From positions 62,001 through 126,000 of the forward strand of contig NZ_JBILJW010000008.1 in the NCBI RefSeq assembly GCF_044377035.1: DNA of 64,000 bases, read 5' to 3'. This DNA comes from Silanimonas sp044377035. GTDB taxonomy: Bacteria > Pseudomonadota > Gammaproteobacteria > Xanthomonadales > Xanthomonadaceae. The position numbers were made by a program, and so were the translations under genes. The notes beneath the pieces are model-generated. The model made no database searches. It was given only the letters and a program-made list of their open reading frames with translations, and was not told the origin of the DNA. Shown piece after piece: positions 40,431 through 50,071 of the stretch. The number at the start of each line of letters is the position of its first letter. Positions within the stretch are counted from its first letter, which is position 1.

Positions 40431-42818
40431 TTGAACGTCCACGTCCTTTGGCTGAACGACCTTCGTCTGACCGATCTTCCGCAGGTGGGGGGCAAGAATG
40501 CCTCGCTCGGCGAGATGATCGGCCACCTCGCCCAGCTGGGCGTCTCGGTGCCCGGTGGTTTCGCCACCACGGCTGACGCGTTCCGCGAGTTCATCGCCGA
40601 GAACCACCTGCACGAGCGCATCTACTCGAAGCTCGGCACTCTCGACGTGGAGGATGTCGACGCCCTCGCGGCGGCCGGCAAGGAGATCCGCGGCTGGGTC
40701 ATCGACGCCCCGCTGCCGAAAGCCCTCGACGCCGCCATCCGCGACGCCTATGCACGCATGTGCAATGAAGCGGGTGCGGCCGAGATCGCGGTCGCGGTGC
40801 GCTCCTCCGCTACCGCCGAGGACCTGCCGGACGCCAGCTTCGCCGGCCAGCAGGAGACCTTCCTGAATGTCACCGGCGCCGACGACGTCTTGCACAAGGT
40901 GAAGGAAGTCTTCGCCTCGCTCTACAACGACCGCGCCATCGCCTATCGCGTGCACCACGGCTTCAAGCATGAGGACGTGTTCCTCTCGGCCGGCGTGCAG
41001 CTGATGGTGCGTTCGGACGTCGGCGCTTCGGGCGTTCTGTTCACCCTCGACACCGAATCCGGCTTCCGCGACGTGGTCTTCGTCACGGCCAGCTACGGTC
41101 TTGGCGAGACGGTCGTCCAGGGTGCCGTGAATCCGGACGAGTTCTACGCCTACAAGCCGAACCTCGAGGCCGGCCGCCCGGCCATCCTTCGCCGCACGCT
41201 CGGCAGCAAGCAGATCCGGATGGTCTATTCCAAATCCCCGGGCGAGCGCGTGCGCACCGAGGACACCCCGGCCGAGCTGCGGGGCCGTTTCTCGATCAGC
41301 GACCACGACATCGAAGAGCTGTCGCGCCAGGCGCTGGTCATCGAGAAGCACTACGGCCGCCCGATGGACGTGGAGTGGGCGAAGGACGGCATCACCGGCA
41401 AGCTCTACATCGTGCAGGCCCGCCCGGAGACGGTGAAGTCGCGCGCCCGTGCGACGCAGATCGAGCGTTTCCGCCTGCAGCAGCGTGGCGAAGTCATCGC
41501 CCAGGGCCGCGCCATCGGCCAGAAGATCGGCACTGGCATCGCCCGCGTGATCCGCAGCGTGGCGGAGATGAACAAGGTGCAACCCGGCGACGTGCTGATC
41601 GCCGACATGACCGACCCCGACTGGGAGCCGGTGATGAAGCGCGCTGCGGCCATCGTGACCAACCGCGGCGGCCGCACCTGCCATGCCGCGATCATCGCGC
41701 GCGAGCTGGGCGTACCGGCCGTCGTCGGCACCGGTGATGCGTTGAAGGTGATTCCGGACGGCACGCCGGTAACGGTGAGCTGTGCCGAGGGCGACACCGG
41801 CTTCATCTACGCCGGCCAGCTGCCGTTCGAGCGGGTCGTGGCCGACCTCGACAAGATGCCGCCGGCCCCGCTCAAGATCATGATGAACGTGGGCAACCCG
41901 GAGCGCGCCTTTGATTTCGCGCAGCTGCCGCACCAGGGCATCGGCCTCGCCCGCCTCGAGTTCATCATCGCGCGCCAGATCGGCGTGCACCCGCGCGCCC
42001 TGCTCGAATACGACAAGCAGCCGGCGAACATCCGTGCGCAGATCGATCCGCTGATCGCCGGCTACGCCGACCCGGTGAGCTTCTACGTCGAGCGCCTCGT
42101 CGAGGGCATCGCCACGCTGACGGCGGCCTTCGCGCCCTACCCCGTCATCGTCCGCCTGTCCGACTTCAAGTCGAACGAGTACGCCAACCTGATCGCCGGC
42201 GCGGCCTACGAGCCGCACGAGGAGAACCCGATGATCGGGTTCCGCGGCGCCTCGCGCTACATCCACAAGGACTTCAAGGACTGCTTTGCGCTGGAGTGCA
42301 AAGCCGTGCGCAAGGTCCGCGACGAGATGGGCCTGAAGAACCTGTGGGTGATGATCCCCTTCGTGCGCACGCTCGAGGAAGGCCAGGCCGTCATCGACAC
42401 GCTGGCCGCGAACGGCCTCGTGCAGGGCAGCAAGTCCGGCAACCCGGACGGCCTGAAGGTGATCATGATGTGCGAGGTGCCCTCGAACGCCCTGCTGGCC
42501 GACGAATTCCTCGACATCTTCGACGGCTTCTCGATCGGCTCGAACGACCTGACGCAGCTCACGCTCGGCCTGGACCGTGACTCCGGCATCGTCGCCAACC
42601 TGTTCGACGAGCGGAACCCGGCGGTCAAGAGAATGCTGTCGATGGCGATCTCGGCGGCCCGCGCCAAGGGCAAGTACATCGGCATCTGCGGCCAGGGCCC
42701 CAGCGACCACCCCGATCTCGCCGAGTGGCTGATGGACCAGGGCATCGAGTCGGTGTCGCTGAACCCGGACACCGTCGTCGACACCTGGCTGCGCCTCGCC
42801 CAGCACAAGAAAGGCTAA
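40431..42818 (+). CDS. ppsA: Phosphoenolpyruvate synthase
   Basis: Converts pyruvate and ATP to PEP, AMP and phosphate for gluconeogenesis. The 795-residue protein has the N-terminal ATP-grasp domain (RVGGKNASLGEM-like VGGKNASLGEMIGHLAQLGVS; FAGQQETFLNV), the swivelling domain with catalytic His in GGRTCHAAIIARELG (about 418), and the PEP/pyruvate barrel (GIGLARLEFI, with GSNDLTQLTLGLDRDSG near the end). The Thr before the catalytic His is the PpsR target. The start is a TTG at 40431 with GGAG 5 nt upstream; no in-frame ATG suits the family start. An mscS-like gene follows after 5 bp. Confidence 0.96.
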   Translation: MNVHVLWLNDLRLTDLPQVGGKNASLGEMIGHLAQLGVSVPGGFATTADAFREFIAENHLHERIYSKLGTLDVEDVDALAAAGKEIRGWVIDAPLPKALDAAIRDAYARMCNEAGAAEIAVAVRSSATAEDLPDASFAGQQETFLNVTGADDVLHKVKEVFASLYNDRAIAYRVHHGFKHEDVFLSAGVQLMVRSDVGASGVLFTLDTESGFRDVVFVTASYGLGETVVQGAVNPDEFYAYKPNLEAGRPAILRRTLGSKQIRMVYSKSPGERVRTEDTPAELRGRFSISDHDIEELSRQALVIEKHYGRPMDVEWAKDGITGKLYIVQARPETVKSRARATQIERFRLQQRGEVIAQGRAIGQKIGTGIARVIRSVAEMNKVQPGDVLIADMTDPDWEPVMKRAAAIVTNRGGRTCHAAIIARELGVPAVVGTGDALKVIPDGTPVTVSCAEGDTGFIYAGQLPFERVVADLDKMPPAPLKIMMNVGNPERAFDFAQLPHQGIGLARLEFIIARQIGVHPRALLEYDKQPANIRAQIDPLIAGYADPVSFYVERLVEGIATLTAAFAPYPVIVRLSDFKSNEYANLIAGAAYEPHEENPMIGFRGASRYIHKDFKDCFALECKAVRKVRDEMGLKNLWVMIPFVRTLEEGQAVIDTLAANGLVQGSKSGNPDGLKVIMMCEVPSNALLADEFLDIFDGFSIGSNDLTQLTLGLDRDSGIVANLFDERNPAVKRMLSMAISAARAKGKYIGICGQGPSDHPDLAEWLMDQGIESVSLNPDTVVDTWLRLAQHKKG

Positions 42819-42823
42819 ACGCG

Positions 42824-43750
42824 GTGACGCCGATCCTGCCGACCTCGACCGCGAAAGCGGTCGGGCTCTGGGCCAAGCTCCAATCGCGCCTGCAGAAGGC
42901 CGATTGGGCGGGCCTGCTGGAAAGCTGGGGACTGAAACTCCTCTCCGTCGTCCTGATCCTCGTCGTCGGTGTCTGGATCGCGCGCAAGCTCAGCAACGGC
43001 CTCGCCCGCGTGTTGGAGCGCTCGAACGCCGATCCGATCCTGGTCGGCTTCCTGCGCAACATCGCCTACTTCGGCCTGCTGATCGTCGTGATCATCGCGG
43101 CGCTGGCACAGGCGGGCGTGAACCCCGCCTCGCTGCTGGCGGTGCTCGGTGCGGCTGGCCTCGCCATCGCGCTGGCATTGAAGGACTCGCTGTCGAATTT
43201 CGCGTCGGGCGTGATGCTGATCCTGCTGCGGCCGTTCAAGGCCGGCGACTACGTCCAGATCGCCGGGCTGGAAGGCACCATCGAGCAGGTCCGCGTGTTC
43301 CAGACGCAGATGCGCACCATCGACAACCGCGTGATCGTGCTGCCCAACAGCCAGATCACCACGGCGCCGATCGTGAACTTCACCGGGCGCCCGACCCGCC
43401 GACTCGACCTCGTGGTGGGCGTCGGCTACGACGACGACCTGTCGGCGGCACGGGCGGCGCTGCTGGACGTGGCGAACGCCAACGAGCGCGTGCTGAAGGA
43501 TCCATCCGCCGACGTGCTGGTGTCCGCGCTCGGCGAGAGCAGCGTGCAACTGACGCTGCGGGCGTGGGTGGCCACCAGCGACGTGCTGGCGGCGAAAAGC
43601 GAGCTGCTGGAGGGCCTCCATCGCGAGCTCCGCCAGCGTGGCCTGTCGATCCCGTTCCCGCAGCGCGACCTGCACGTGTACCACCACGGCACACCGCCTT
43701 CGGGCCTTCCGAAAGCGGTGCAGGACGCGCTGGACGACGGCGACCGCTGA
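42824..43750 (+). CDS. Small-conductance mechanosensitive channel (MscS family)
   Basis: A 308-residue channel that opens on membrane tension to release solutes on osmotic downshock. Three TM helices (about 30-55, 75-95, 100-125). The third is the pore helix, Ala/Gly-rich as expected (LAVLGAAGLAIALALKDSLSNFASG), followed by the beta domain (PFKAGDYVQIAGLEGTIEQV, ITTAPIVNFT) and the C-terminal cytoplasmic domain. The GTG start at 42824 is 5 bp after the ppsA stop; no strong ribosome-binding site is visible. Ends at a hairpin facing the convergent GGDEF gene. Confidence 0.93.
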   Translation: MTPILPTSTAKAVGLWAKLQSRLQKADWAGLLESWGLKLLSVVLILVVGVWIARKLSNGLARVLERSNADPILVGFLRNIAYFGLLIVVIIAALAQAGVNPASLLAVLGAAGLAIALALKDSLSNFASGVMLILLRPFKAGDYVQIAGLEGTIEQVRVFQTQMRTIDNRVIVLPNSQITTAPIVNFTGRPTRRLDLVVGVGYDDDLSAARAALLDVANANERVLKDPSADVLVSALGESSVQLTLRAWVATSDVLAAKSELLEGLHRELRQRGLSIPFPQRDLHVYHHGTPPSGLPKAVQDALDDGDR

Positions 43751-43761
43751 GTCGCCGCCGT

Positions 43762-43782
43762 CCGCCGGGCATCGCCCGGCGG
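43762..43782. terminator. Hairpin between convergent mscS-like and GGDEF genes
   Basis: CCGCCGGGC-ATC-GCCCGGCGG is a perfect 9-bp stem filling the 33-bp gap between the two stop codons. It has no U-tract, so the terminator role is tentative. Confidence 0.5.
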
Positions 43783-43783
43783 C

Positions 43784-46729
43784 TCAGGTCTCGACGCGGT
43801 TCCGTCCGGCGCGCTTCGCGGCATACAGCCGCTCGTCGGCGCGATAGATCATCCGCTCGTGGTGCGTGAACCCCGTGCGGCTGGCCAGGCCGATGCTCGC
43901 CGAGGCGCGCGCACCGGGGGCGAAAGCACTGGTGTCGATGGCTTCGATGCGTCGGCGGATGCGTTCGGCGGAGTCGGCGGCCTGTTCAAGCGTGGCGTCG
44001 ACGAACAGCAGGGCGAACTCCTCGCCACCCCAGCGCGCGAGGTTGTGGTCGCCGCCCATCACGTCCGACATCACTCGCGCGACCTCCTGCAGCAGCTGGT
44101 CGCCGGCCGCATGCGAGAAGTTGTCGTTGATGTCCTTGAAGTGGTCGAGGTCGAGCACGCCCAGGCACAAGGGCTTGCCGTCGCGCTGTGCCTCCGCGAA
44201 GCAATCCGCGAGACGTTCTTCCATGTGCCGGCGGTTCGGCAAGCCGGTCAAGGCATCCGTGCGCGCCTGGAGCTCGTAGGCGCTGCTCTGCTCGCGAACG
44301 GTCTCGGCGAGACGCTCCAGCTCGGTGTTCTGCCGCGTCAGCGTCTGCGTACGTTCCTCGACCATACGGCTGAGTTCCCGCTCGCGCTGTTGCAGGGCGT
44401 CCACCCGGAGTGCATAGCCCCAGTACAGGCCAAGGGCGAGCAACAGCCCGCCTAGCACGAGGAAGAGCGGCTGCTCCCAGAAGCGCGGCTGCACTTCGAC
44501 ATCGATGCCGATGACATCGCTGCTGGTGCCGCTACCGCGGGTTTCGGCGCTGACTTCGAACCGGTACTTGCCGGGCGGAAGGTGGTTGAAGCGCGCCGAA
44601 CGCACCGCGCCGCTGTCGGTCCAGCCCTCGTCGAGGCCGGCCATGCGATAGCGGTAGCGGATCTGCTCGGGCATGCGGTAGCTGAGGCTGGCGAAGTCGA
44701 TCTCGAGCCGGCTCTCCGCCGGGCTCAGCACGAGGCGCCCATCGGCCGGGCGGGGCTGCGTATCGACGCGGATGCTTTCGATGATCACCGGCGGCGGGGG
44801 GCGCTGGTAGCGCGCCAACTGGTCCGGCTGCACCACGCTGACGCCACGCGCGGTGGCGATCCACAGGCTGCCGTCGTCCGCGCGGATGGCGGCCGGGCCG
44901 GCACCCCCATTGCACTGCGCACTGGCGAGGCCATCGGCCTCCGCGAAGCTGAGCGCATCCAGCCGCTCGCGCCGCCCCGCGATCACTTCTTCCAGCTGCT
45001 GCCTCGGCACCTGCAACACGCCGCGGTTCGAGGTCAACCAGAAATTGCCGTAGCCGTCTTCGACCACCTGGAACAGCGTCGCGACAGGCAGGCCGTGGCG
45101 CACGCCGACGCCGCTGAGGACGTCGTCCTTAAGGCGAAGAAGGCCGCGATCGGTCGCGAGCCACAGGCTGCCCTCGCCATCCTCGTGGATGCCAAACACA
45201 TCCTGCGCGTCGAACCACTGCCGGATCGGTACCTCGCGGAAACGCTCGCCGTCGCGGACCGCCAGCCCGTTCGAAGTGCCGATCCAGAGCCGCCCATCGC
45301 GCCCTTCGTGCAGGGCGACGACGAAGTTCCGCGGCAGCCCGTCGCGTTCGTCGAAGCGGTCGATGCGGCCATCGGCGCGGCGCCGGAACAGGCCCGAACT
45401 GGTGCCGATCCAGAGGTCGCCATTCCGGGCCTCGAAGATCGCGCGCACCTGCGGTCCCAGCAGGCCGTCGCCGGCACCGAGCTGGTTGACCACCTTGCCG
45501 TCGCGCAACTGGTAGAGGCCCAGCGAATACATGCCCACCCACACGCTGCCATCGCGGCCATGCGCGAGGCTGAGCACGGCTTCGTTACCGATGCCGCCCT
45601 CCTCACGCGACACCGGCTCGATGCGACCGTCCTTCCAGCGATCCAAGCCGCCGCTGCTGCCGATCAGCACGCTGCCGTCGGGCAACTGCAGCACCGATCG
45701 CACGTAGTTGTCGGCCAGTCCCTGGTAGGTGTCATAGCTGCCGAAGGGGGTGTCGGCGAAGCGCAGCAAGCCGGCATTGGTACCGACCCAGATCGAGCCT
45801 TCGCGGTCGACGAACAGGGCCGGCACGCGGTTGTTGGGCAGGCCGCCGGCGCGGCTGAAACGCTCGAGCCCGATGGGCTTCGCGCGAAACACGCCGCGGT
45901 TCACCGTGCCCGCGATCAGGCTGCCCTGTGGATCGATGGCGAGGCTCGGCACGGCGTCATCCGGGAAACCGGCCTCGTGCGCGCGGAACTCGCCGTTGCG
46001 GCCACGCCACACGCCGTGGTGCGTACCAAGGAACAAGCCGCCATCCGGTGCCGCAACGATGGCATAGACCGCACCTTGGGGCATGCCGTCCGCGGTGCCG
46101 AAGGCTTGGACGCGGTCCTCCTCGATGCGCACGAGGCCTTCCGCGCTGCCGGCCCAGACCACGTCGTTGGCATCGATCATCAGTGCGAACATCTGGCCCG
46201 ATGGCAGGCCCTCGGCGACACCGAACGGCGTCGCCGTTCCGTCCGGCGCAATGCGCACGAGGCCTTTGCTCTCGTGTGCCACCCAAAGGCGACCCTGCGC
46301 ATCGAACTCGGCGCGCATGGTTTCCTCCTGCGCGAGCCCTTCGGCGACACCGACACGACGCCATTCGCCCTCCTCGCGGATCATCACGCCGCCGCGCGAC
46401 GTGGAGACCACCAACTTGCCCGGCACGCGGGTAGAGATGCTGCGGATGCCCTGGTCGGTGAAGGCTTCGACGTTCTGCGGCCCGAACAGCGTGAAGTCCT
46501 GGCCGTTGTAGCGGACGAGGCCCTCCCACGTGGCGAGCCAGAGGTAGCCGTCCTCGGTCTGGGCGATGTCATTGACCTGGTTGTGCGGCAGGCCGTTGCG
46601 CGTGGTCCAGACGTCGCGCGCGTAAGCCGCGAGCGGTTTCGAATCCATCGCATTCGCCGTACCCGCGGCGAGCCCAAGGAACAGCGCCAGCCAACAGGCC
46701 AGCGCCGGTGCCAGTGCAACAATCCGCAT
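43784..46729 (-). CDS. Two-component-regulator-propeller diguanylate cyclase
   Basis: A 981-residue membrane sensor. After a signal peptide (MRIVALAPALACWLALFLGLA) come about a dozen Reg_prop repeats (WTTRNGLPHNQVNDIAQTEDGYLWLATWEGLVRY is the first), forming two periplasmic propellers. A Y_Y_Y domain follows (YRYRMAGLDEGWTDSG, about 680-730), then one TM helix (about 745-765), a coiled coil (RELSRMVEERTQTLTRQNTELERLAETV) and a GGDEF domain with intact WGGEEFALLF (about 897-906) and DLDHFKDINDNFSH. No EAL or kinase domain. It probably makes c-di-GMP in response to a periplasmic ligand. Confidence 0.93.
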   Translation of the reverse strand: MRIVALAPALACWLALFLGLAAGTANAMDSKPLAAYARDVWTTRNGLPHNQVNDIAQTEDGYLWLATWEGLVRYNGQDFTLFGPQNVEAFTDQGIRSISTRVPGKLVVSTSRGGVMIREEGEWRRVGVAEGLAQEETMRAEFDAQGRLWVAHESKGLVRIAPDGTATPFGVAEGLPSGQMFALMIDANDVVWAGSAEGLVRIEEDRVQAFGTADGMPQGAVYAIVAAPDGGLFLGTHHGVWRGRNGEFRAHEAGFPDDAVPSLAIDPQGSLIAGTVNRGVFRAKPIGLERFSRAGGLPNNRVPALFVDREGSIWVGTNAGLLRFADTPFGSYDTYQGLADNYVRSVLQLPDGSVLIGSSGGLDRWKDGRIEPVSREEGGIGNEAVLSLAHGRDGSVWVGMYSLGLYQLRDGKVVNQLGAGDGLLGPQVRAIFEARNGDLWIGTSSGLFRRRADGRIDRFDERDGLPRNFVVALHEGRDGRLWIGTSNGLAVRDGERFREVPIRQWFDAQDVFGIHEDGEGSLWLATDRGLLRLKDDVLSGVGVRHGLPVATLFQVVEDGYGNFWLTSNRGVLQVPRQQLEEVIAGRRERLDALSFAEADGLASAQCNGGAGPAAIRADDGSLWIATARGVSVVQPDQLARYQRPPPPVIIESIRVDTQPRPADGRLVLSPAESRLEIDFASLSYRMPEQIRYRYRMAGLDEGWTDSGAVRSARFNHLPPGKYRFEVSAETRGSGTSSDVIGIDVEVQPRFWEQPLFLVLGGLLLALGLYWGYALRVDALQQRERELSRMVEERTQTLTRQNTELERLAETVREQSSAYELQARTDALTGLPNRRHMEERLADCFAEAQRDGKPLCLGVLDLDHFKDINDNFSHAAGDQLLQEVARVMSDVMGGDHNLARWGGEEFALLFVDATLEQAADSAERIRRRIEAIDTSAFAPGARASASIGLASRTGFTHHERMIYRADERLYAAKRAGRNRVET

Positions 46730-46765
46730 GCCTCCCTCCCGGTGCGTCGCGGATGGGCGCGCCGG

Positions 46766-47335
46766 TCAGCCGATCTGGCCGCCGAGCGCACCCATGTGGC
46801 GACGATAGTGCCTGAGTTCCTCGATGGACTCCCGCGCGTCCGCCAAGGCCGTGTGGGCGCCCTGCTTCTGCATGCCCTCGAGGACGCCGGGCGCCCAGCG
46901 GCGCGCGAGCTCCTTCACCGTCGAGACGTCGAGGTTACGGTAGTGGAACCACTTCTCGAGCCGCGGCATCAGCCGGGCGAGGAAGCGCCGGTCCTGGCAG
47001 ATTGAATTGCCGCACATCGGCGACTTGCCGGCGGCGATCCACGGCGAAAGGAAATCGCAGGTCAGCGCCTCGGCCTCGGCCAACGAGTGCGTGCTGGCCA
47101 GCACGCGATCCCACAGCCCGGACTTCCGATGCGTTCCGCGATTCCATTCGTCCATCGCCTCCAGCGTGGCGAGGTCATGGCGGACGGCCAGCGAGGGCCC
47201 CTCGGCCAGCACGTTGAGATCACGGTCGGTGACGATCGTGGCGATCTCGATGATGGAATCGGACATCGGGTCCAACCCGGTCATCTCGAGGTCGATCCAG
47301 ATCAGGCGGGCGTCATCGGCGGCGGGCTTCGTCAT
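46766..47335 (-). CDS. orn: Oligoribonuclease
   Basis: A DEDDh 3'-5' exonuclease that degrades 2-5-nt RNA and pGpG, the c-di-GMP breakdown product. The 189-residue protein has LIWIDLEMTGLDP (catalytic Asp15 and Glu17), the second Asp near CQDRRFLARLMP, and the closing HTALADARESIEELRHYR with the His and last Asp. The ATG at 47335 gives the usual length; codons upstream are not conserved. It sits next to a diguanylate cyclase gene on the same strand, 36 bp upstream of it. Confidence 0.96.
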   Translation of the reverse strand: MTKPAADDARLIWIDLEMTGLDPMSDSIIEIATIVTDRDLNVLAEGPSLAVRHDLATLEAMDEWNRGTHRKSGLWDRVLASTHSLAEAEALTCDFLSPWIAAGKSPMCGNSICQDRRFLARLMPRLEKWFHYRNLDVSTVKELARRWAPGVLEGMQKQGAHTALADARESIEELRHYRRHMGALGGQIG

Positions 47336-47458
47336 CGCCGGAGTGTAACGATTCCGTTCAGGGCTCTGGCCGCGCCCCCTGCCGCGCATCCCCAGAATTG
47401 ACGCCGTTTGTCAGTCTCCCAGGAGCTGCGCGATCATCCCGGCGTTCCGGAGACTCCG

Positions 47459-47932
47459 ATGCCGCTGACCGATACCCTCGCCCACCCCACCGTCATTGGC
47501 GCGATGCTCGCCCCCGCCCTGTTGATGGCCGCTACCGGATCGCTGCTGATTTCGGCCAACGCCCGGCTGGCCCGCGTCGTGGACCGCCTCCGGCTGCTGG
47601 TGCTCGGCGAGGGCGATCCCGACGGCGAAGCCCCGCCCCTGTCCGAGCACGAGACACAGATCGCCGAACATCGCCGCCGCGCCGCGCTGGTGCTGCGCGC
47701 CTGCTGGATGCTCTATGTGGCGCTCGGATGCTTCATCGGCACCAGCCTCGCCCTGGCCGGCGGCGCGCTGGTGGAGGCTCGCATCGGGATCATCGCCACC
47801 CTGCTGGCCATCCTCGGCATGGGTTGCCTCCTCGGGGCAGCCGTCGCGATGGGTCGCGAGGTGAGCATGGCGGTGCGCAGCCTCGACACCGAACTCGACA
47901 TCGCTTTGGCGAAGCGCCGGCGCGGCGCTTGA
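47459..47932 (+). CDS. DUF2721 family membrane protein
   Basis: A 157-residue inner-membrane protein. N-terminal hydrophobic segment (IGAMLAPALLMAATGSLLISANARL), a charged middle (EHETQIAEHRRRAALVLRACWML), then two TM helices (YVALGCFIGTSLALAGGALV and IGIIATLLAILGMGCLLGAAVAM). The pattern fits DUF2721, whose function is unknown. The ATG at 47459 has GGAG 6 nt upstream. Divergent from orn and convergent with tadA, ending 1 bp from the tadA stop. Confidence 0.8.
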   Translation: MPLTDTLAHPTVIGAMLAPALLMAATGSLLISANARLARVVDRLRLLVLGEGDPDGEAPPLSEHETQIAEHRRRAALVLRACWMLYVALGCFIGTSLALAGGALVEARIGIIATLLAILGMGCLLGAAVAMGREVSMAVRSLDTELDIALAKRRRGA

Positions 47933-47933
47933 T

Positions 47934-48410
47934 TCACGCCTTCGCGCGTTTGGCGCGGAAGTAGTTCGTCAGCATGCTCGACGCCTCCTCGGCCAGCACG
48001 CCGCCCTCGACCGCCACGCGGTGGTTGTGGCGAGGGTCGGCGATGAGGTCGAAGACGCTGCCGGCCGCACCGGTCTTGGGGTCGCTCGCGGCGTAGACGA
48101 CCCGCGCGATACGCGCATGCACCATGGCCATCGCGCACATGGCACACGGCTCGAGCGTCACGTAGAGCGTGGCACCAAGCAACCGGTGGTTGCCGAGCAC
48201 CTGCCCTGCCATGCGCATCGCCACGATCTCGGCGTGGGCACTCGGATCATGCTCGGTGATGTTCCGATTGCCGCCCTCGGCCAGCACTGAACCGTCGGCA
48301 GCGACCAACACGGCACCGACCGGCACCTCGCCGTCCTCGCGCTCGGCCTTGCGGGCGAGTTCGAGGGCACAGCGCATCCAGTGGGCGTCGATGGCTTCCT
48401 GATTCTGCAT
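47934..48410 (-). CDS. tadA: tRNA-specific adenosine deaminase
   Basis: Deaminates A34 of tRNA-Arg(ACG) to inosine. The 158-residue protein has the cytidine-deaminase zinc site HAE (59-61, in DPSAHAEIVAMR) and PCAMC (88-92), plus VPVGAVLV and NHRL typical of TadA. A TTG three codons upstream of the ATG at 48410 is an alternative start. It lies downstream of guaA on the same strand, after a pair of hairpins. Confidence 0.94.
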   Translation of the reverse strand: MQNQEAIDAHWMRCALELARKAEREDGEVPVGAVLVAADGSVLAEGGNRNITEHDPSAHAEIVAMRMAGQVLGNHRLLGATLYVTLEPCAMCAMAMVHARIARVVYAASDPKTGAAGSVFDLIADPRHNHRVAVEGGVLAEEASSMLTNYFRAKRAKA

Positions 48411-48440
48411 GGGACTCAACCGCTAATTGGGCTCCCCCGG

Positions 48441-48499
48441 ACCGGCCTTGCGGCCGGTCAGCTCGGCGATCGCGCGCCAGAGGCGCGCAAGCGATCGCC
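48441..48499 (-). terminator. Two hairpins immediately after guaA
   Basis: Directly after the guaA stop, GGCGATCGC...GCGATCGCC (48465-48499), with inner GCGCGCC/GGCGCGC pairing, forms a long stem. A second hairpin ACCGGCC-TTGC-GGCCGGT follows (48441-48458). Neither has a U-run, so they may protect the guaBA mRNA 3' end or attenuate read-through into tadA. Confidence 0.5.
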
Positions 48500-50068
48500 T
48501 CACTCCCATTCAATGGTCGCGGGCGGCTTGCCGGAGATGTCGTAGACCACGCGGCTGACGCCGCGCAGTTCGTTGACGATGCGCCGCGCCACCACGTCGA
48601 GCAACTCGTACGGCAGGTGCGCCCAGTGCGCGGTCATGAAGTCGATGGTCTCGACGGCGCGCAGCGCGATCACCCACTCGTAGGCGCGGGCATCGCCGAC
48701 CACGCCGACCGACTTCACAGGCAGGAAGACCGCGAAAGCCTGCGAGGTCTTGTCGTACCAGCCCGCCTTGCGCAGCTCTTCGATGAAGATGGCATCGGCG
48801 CGGGCGAGGATCTCGGCGTACTCGCGCTTCACTTCGCCGAGGATGCGCACGCCCAGGCCCGGGCCCGGGAACGGATGGCGGAACACCATCTCGCGCGGCA
48901 GACCGAGCTCGACGCCGATGCGGCGCACCTCGTCCTTGAACAGCTCGCGCAGCGGCTCGACCAGCTTGAGCTGCATGCGCTCCGGCAGGCCGCCCACGTT
49001 GTGGTGGCTCTTGATGACGTGGGCCTTGCCGGTCTTGCTGCCGGCCGACTCGATCACATCCGGGTAGATCGTGCCCTGCGCCAGCCACTTCACGTTGGTG
49101 AGCTTCTTCGATTCCTCCTCGAAGATCTCGATGAAGAGACGGCCAATGATCTTGCGCTTGGCCTCCGGGTCCTGCACGCCGGCCAGCTCGCCGTAAAAGC
49201 GATCCGCCGCGTTGACGCGGATGACCTTGACGCCCATGTGCTGGGCGAACATCGCCATCACCTGGTCGCCTTCGTTCCAGCGCAGCAGGCCGGTGTCGAC
49301 GAACACGCAGGTCAGCTTCTCGCCGATGGCTTTGTGCAGCAGCGCGGCCACCACGGACGAATCGACGCCACCGGACAGGCCCAGCAGCACCTCGTCATCG
49401 CCGACCTGGGCACGCACGCGGGCGATCTGGTCCTCGATGATGTTGGCCGCCGTCCACAGCGTGGCGCAGCCGCAGATCTCCGCCACGAAGCGGCGCAGCT
49501 GCTCGGTGCCCTGCTTGGTGTGCGTCACTTCCGGGTGCCACTGCACGCCGTAGTAGCGGCGGGACTCGTCGGCCATCGCGACGATCGGCACGCTGTGCGT
49601 GCGCGCGGTGATCTTGAAGCCTTCCGGCAGGCGGGTGACGCGGTCGCCGTGGCTCATCCACACATCGATGCGCGGCGGCGAGCCCGGGTGGTCCTTCTGG
49701 TCATCCAGCAGGCGGCAGGCCGAGGCGACTTCCACTTCGGCGTAACCGAACTCGCGGTCGTGGCCGCCTTCCACCAGGCCACCGAGCTGCATGGCCATCG
49801 TCTGCATGCCGTAGCAGATGCCGAGCACCGGCACCTTCAGGTCGAAGACCGGCTGCGGCGCGCGCGGCGAACCGGCTTCCGTCGTCGACTCCGGGCCGCC
49901 CGAAAGGATGATGCCCTTCGGCGCGAACTTGGCGATGTCGGCCGGGTCGTGGTCCCAGGCCCAGATCTCGCAGTAAACGCCCAGCTCGCGGACGCGGCGG
50001 GCGATCAGCTGCGTGTACTGCGCGCCGAAGTCGAGGATCAGGATCTTGTCGCTGTGGATGTCGGTCAT
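48500..50068 (-). CDS. guaA: GMP synthase (glutamine-hydrolysing)
   Basis: Converts XMP to GMP, the last step of de novo guanine synthesis. The 522-residue protein has the class I glutamine amidotransferase domain (1 to about 200; GICYGMQTMA with the catalytic Cys, and VQWHPEVTHT with the His/Glu pair), then the ATP-pyrophosphatase domain with PP-loop LLGLSGGVDSSVVAALL and the C-terminal dimerisation domain ending ISGKPPATIEWE. It starts 3 bp after the guaB stop, so guaBA form an operon. Confidence 0.97.
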   Translation of the reverse strand: MTDIHSDKILILDFGAQYTQLIARRVRELGVYCEIWAWDHDPADIAKFAPKGIILSGGPESTTEAGSPRAPQPVFDLKVPVLGICYGMQTMAMQLGGLVEGGHDREFGYAEVEVASACRLLDDQKDHPGSPPRIDVWMSHGDRVTRLPEGFKITARTHSVPIVAMADESRRYYGVQWHPEVTHTKQGTEQLRRFVAEICGCATLWTAANIIEDQIARVRAQVGDDEVLLGLSGGVDSSVVAALLHKAIGEKLTCVFVDTGLLRWNEGDQVMAMFAQHMGVKVIRVNAADRFYGELAGVQDPEAKRKIIGRLFIEIFEEESKKLTNVKWLAQGTIYPDVIESAGSKTGKAHVIKSHHNVGGLPERMQLKLVEPLRELFKDEVRRIGVELGLPREMVFRHPFPGPGLGVRILGEVKREYAEILARADAIFIEELRKAGWYDKTSQAFAVFLPVKSVGVVGDARAYEWVIALRAVETIDFMTAHWAHLPYELLDVVARRIVNELRGVSRVVYDISGKPPATIEWE

Positions 50069-50071
50069 CGC

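Noticed and set aside
48465..48499. GCGATCGC palindromes after guaA as HIP1-like elements
   Set aside because: They form the two arms of one hairpin, and HIP1 is a cyanobacterial repeat; there is no evidence of a dispersed family here.
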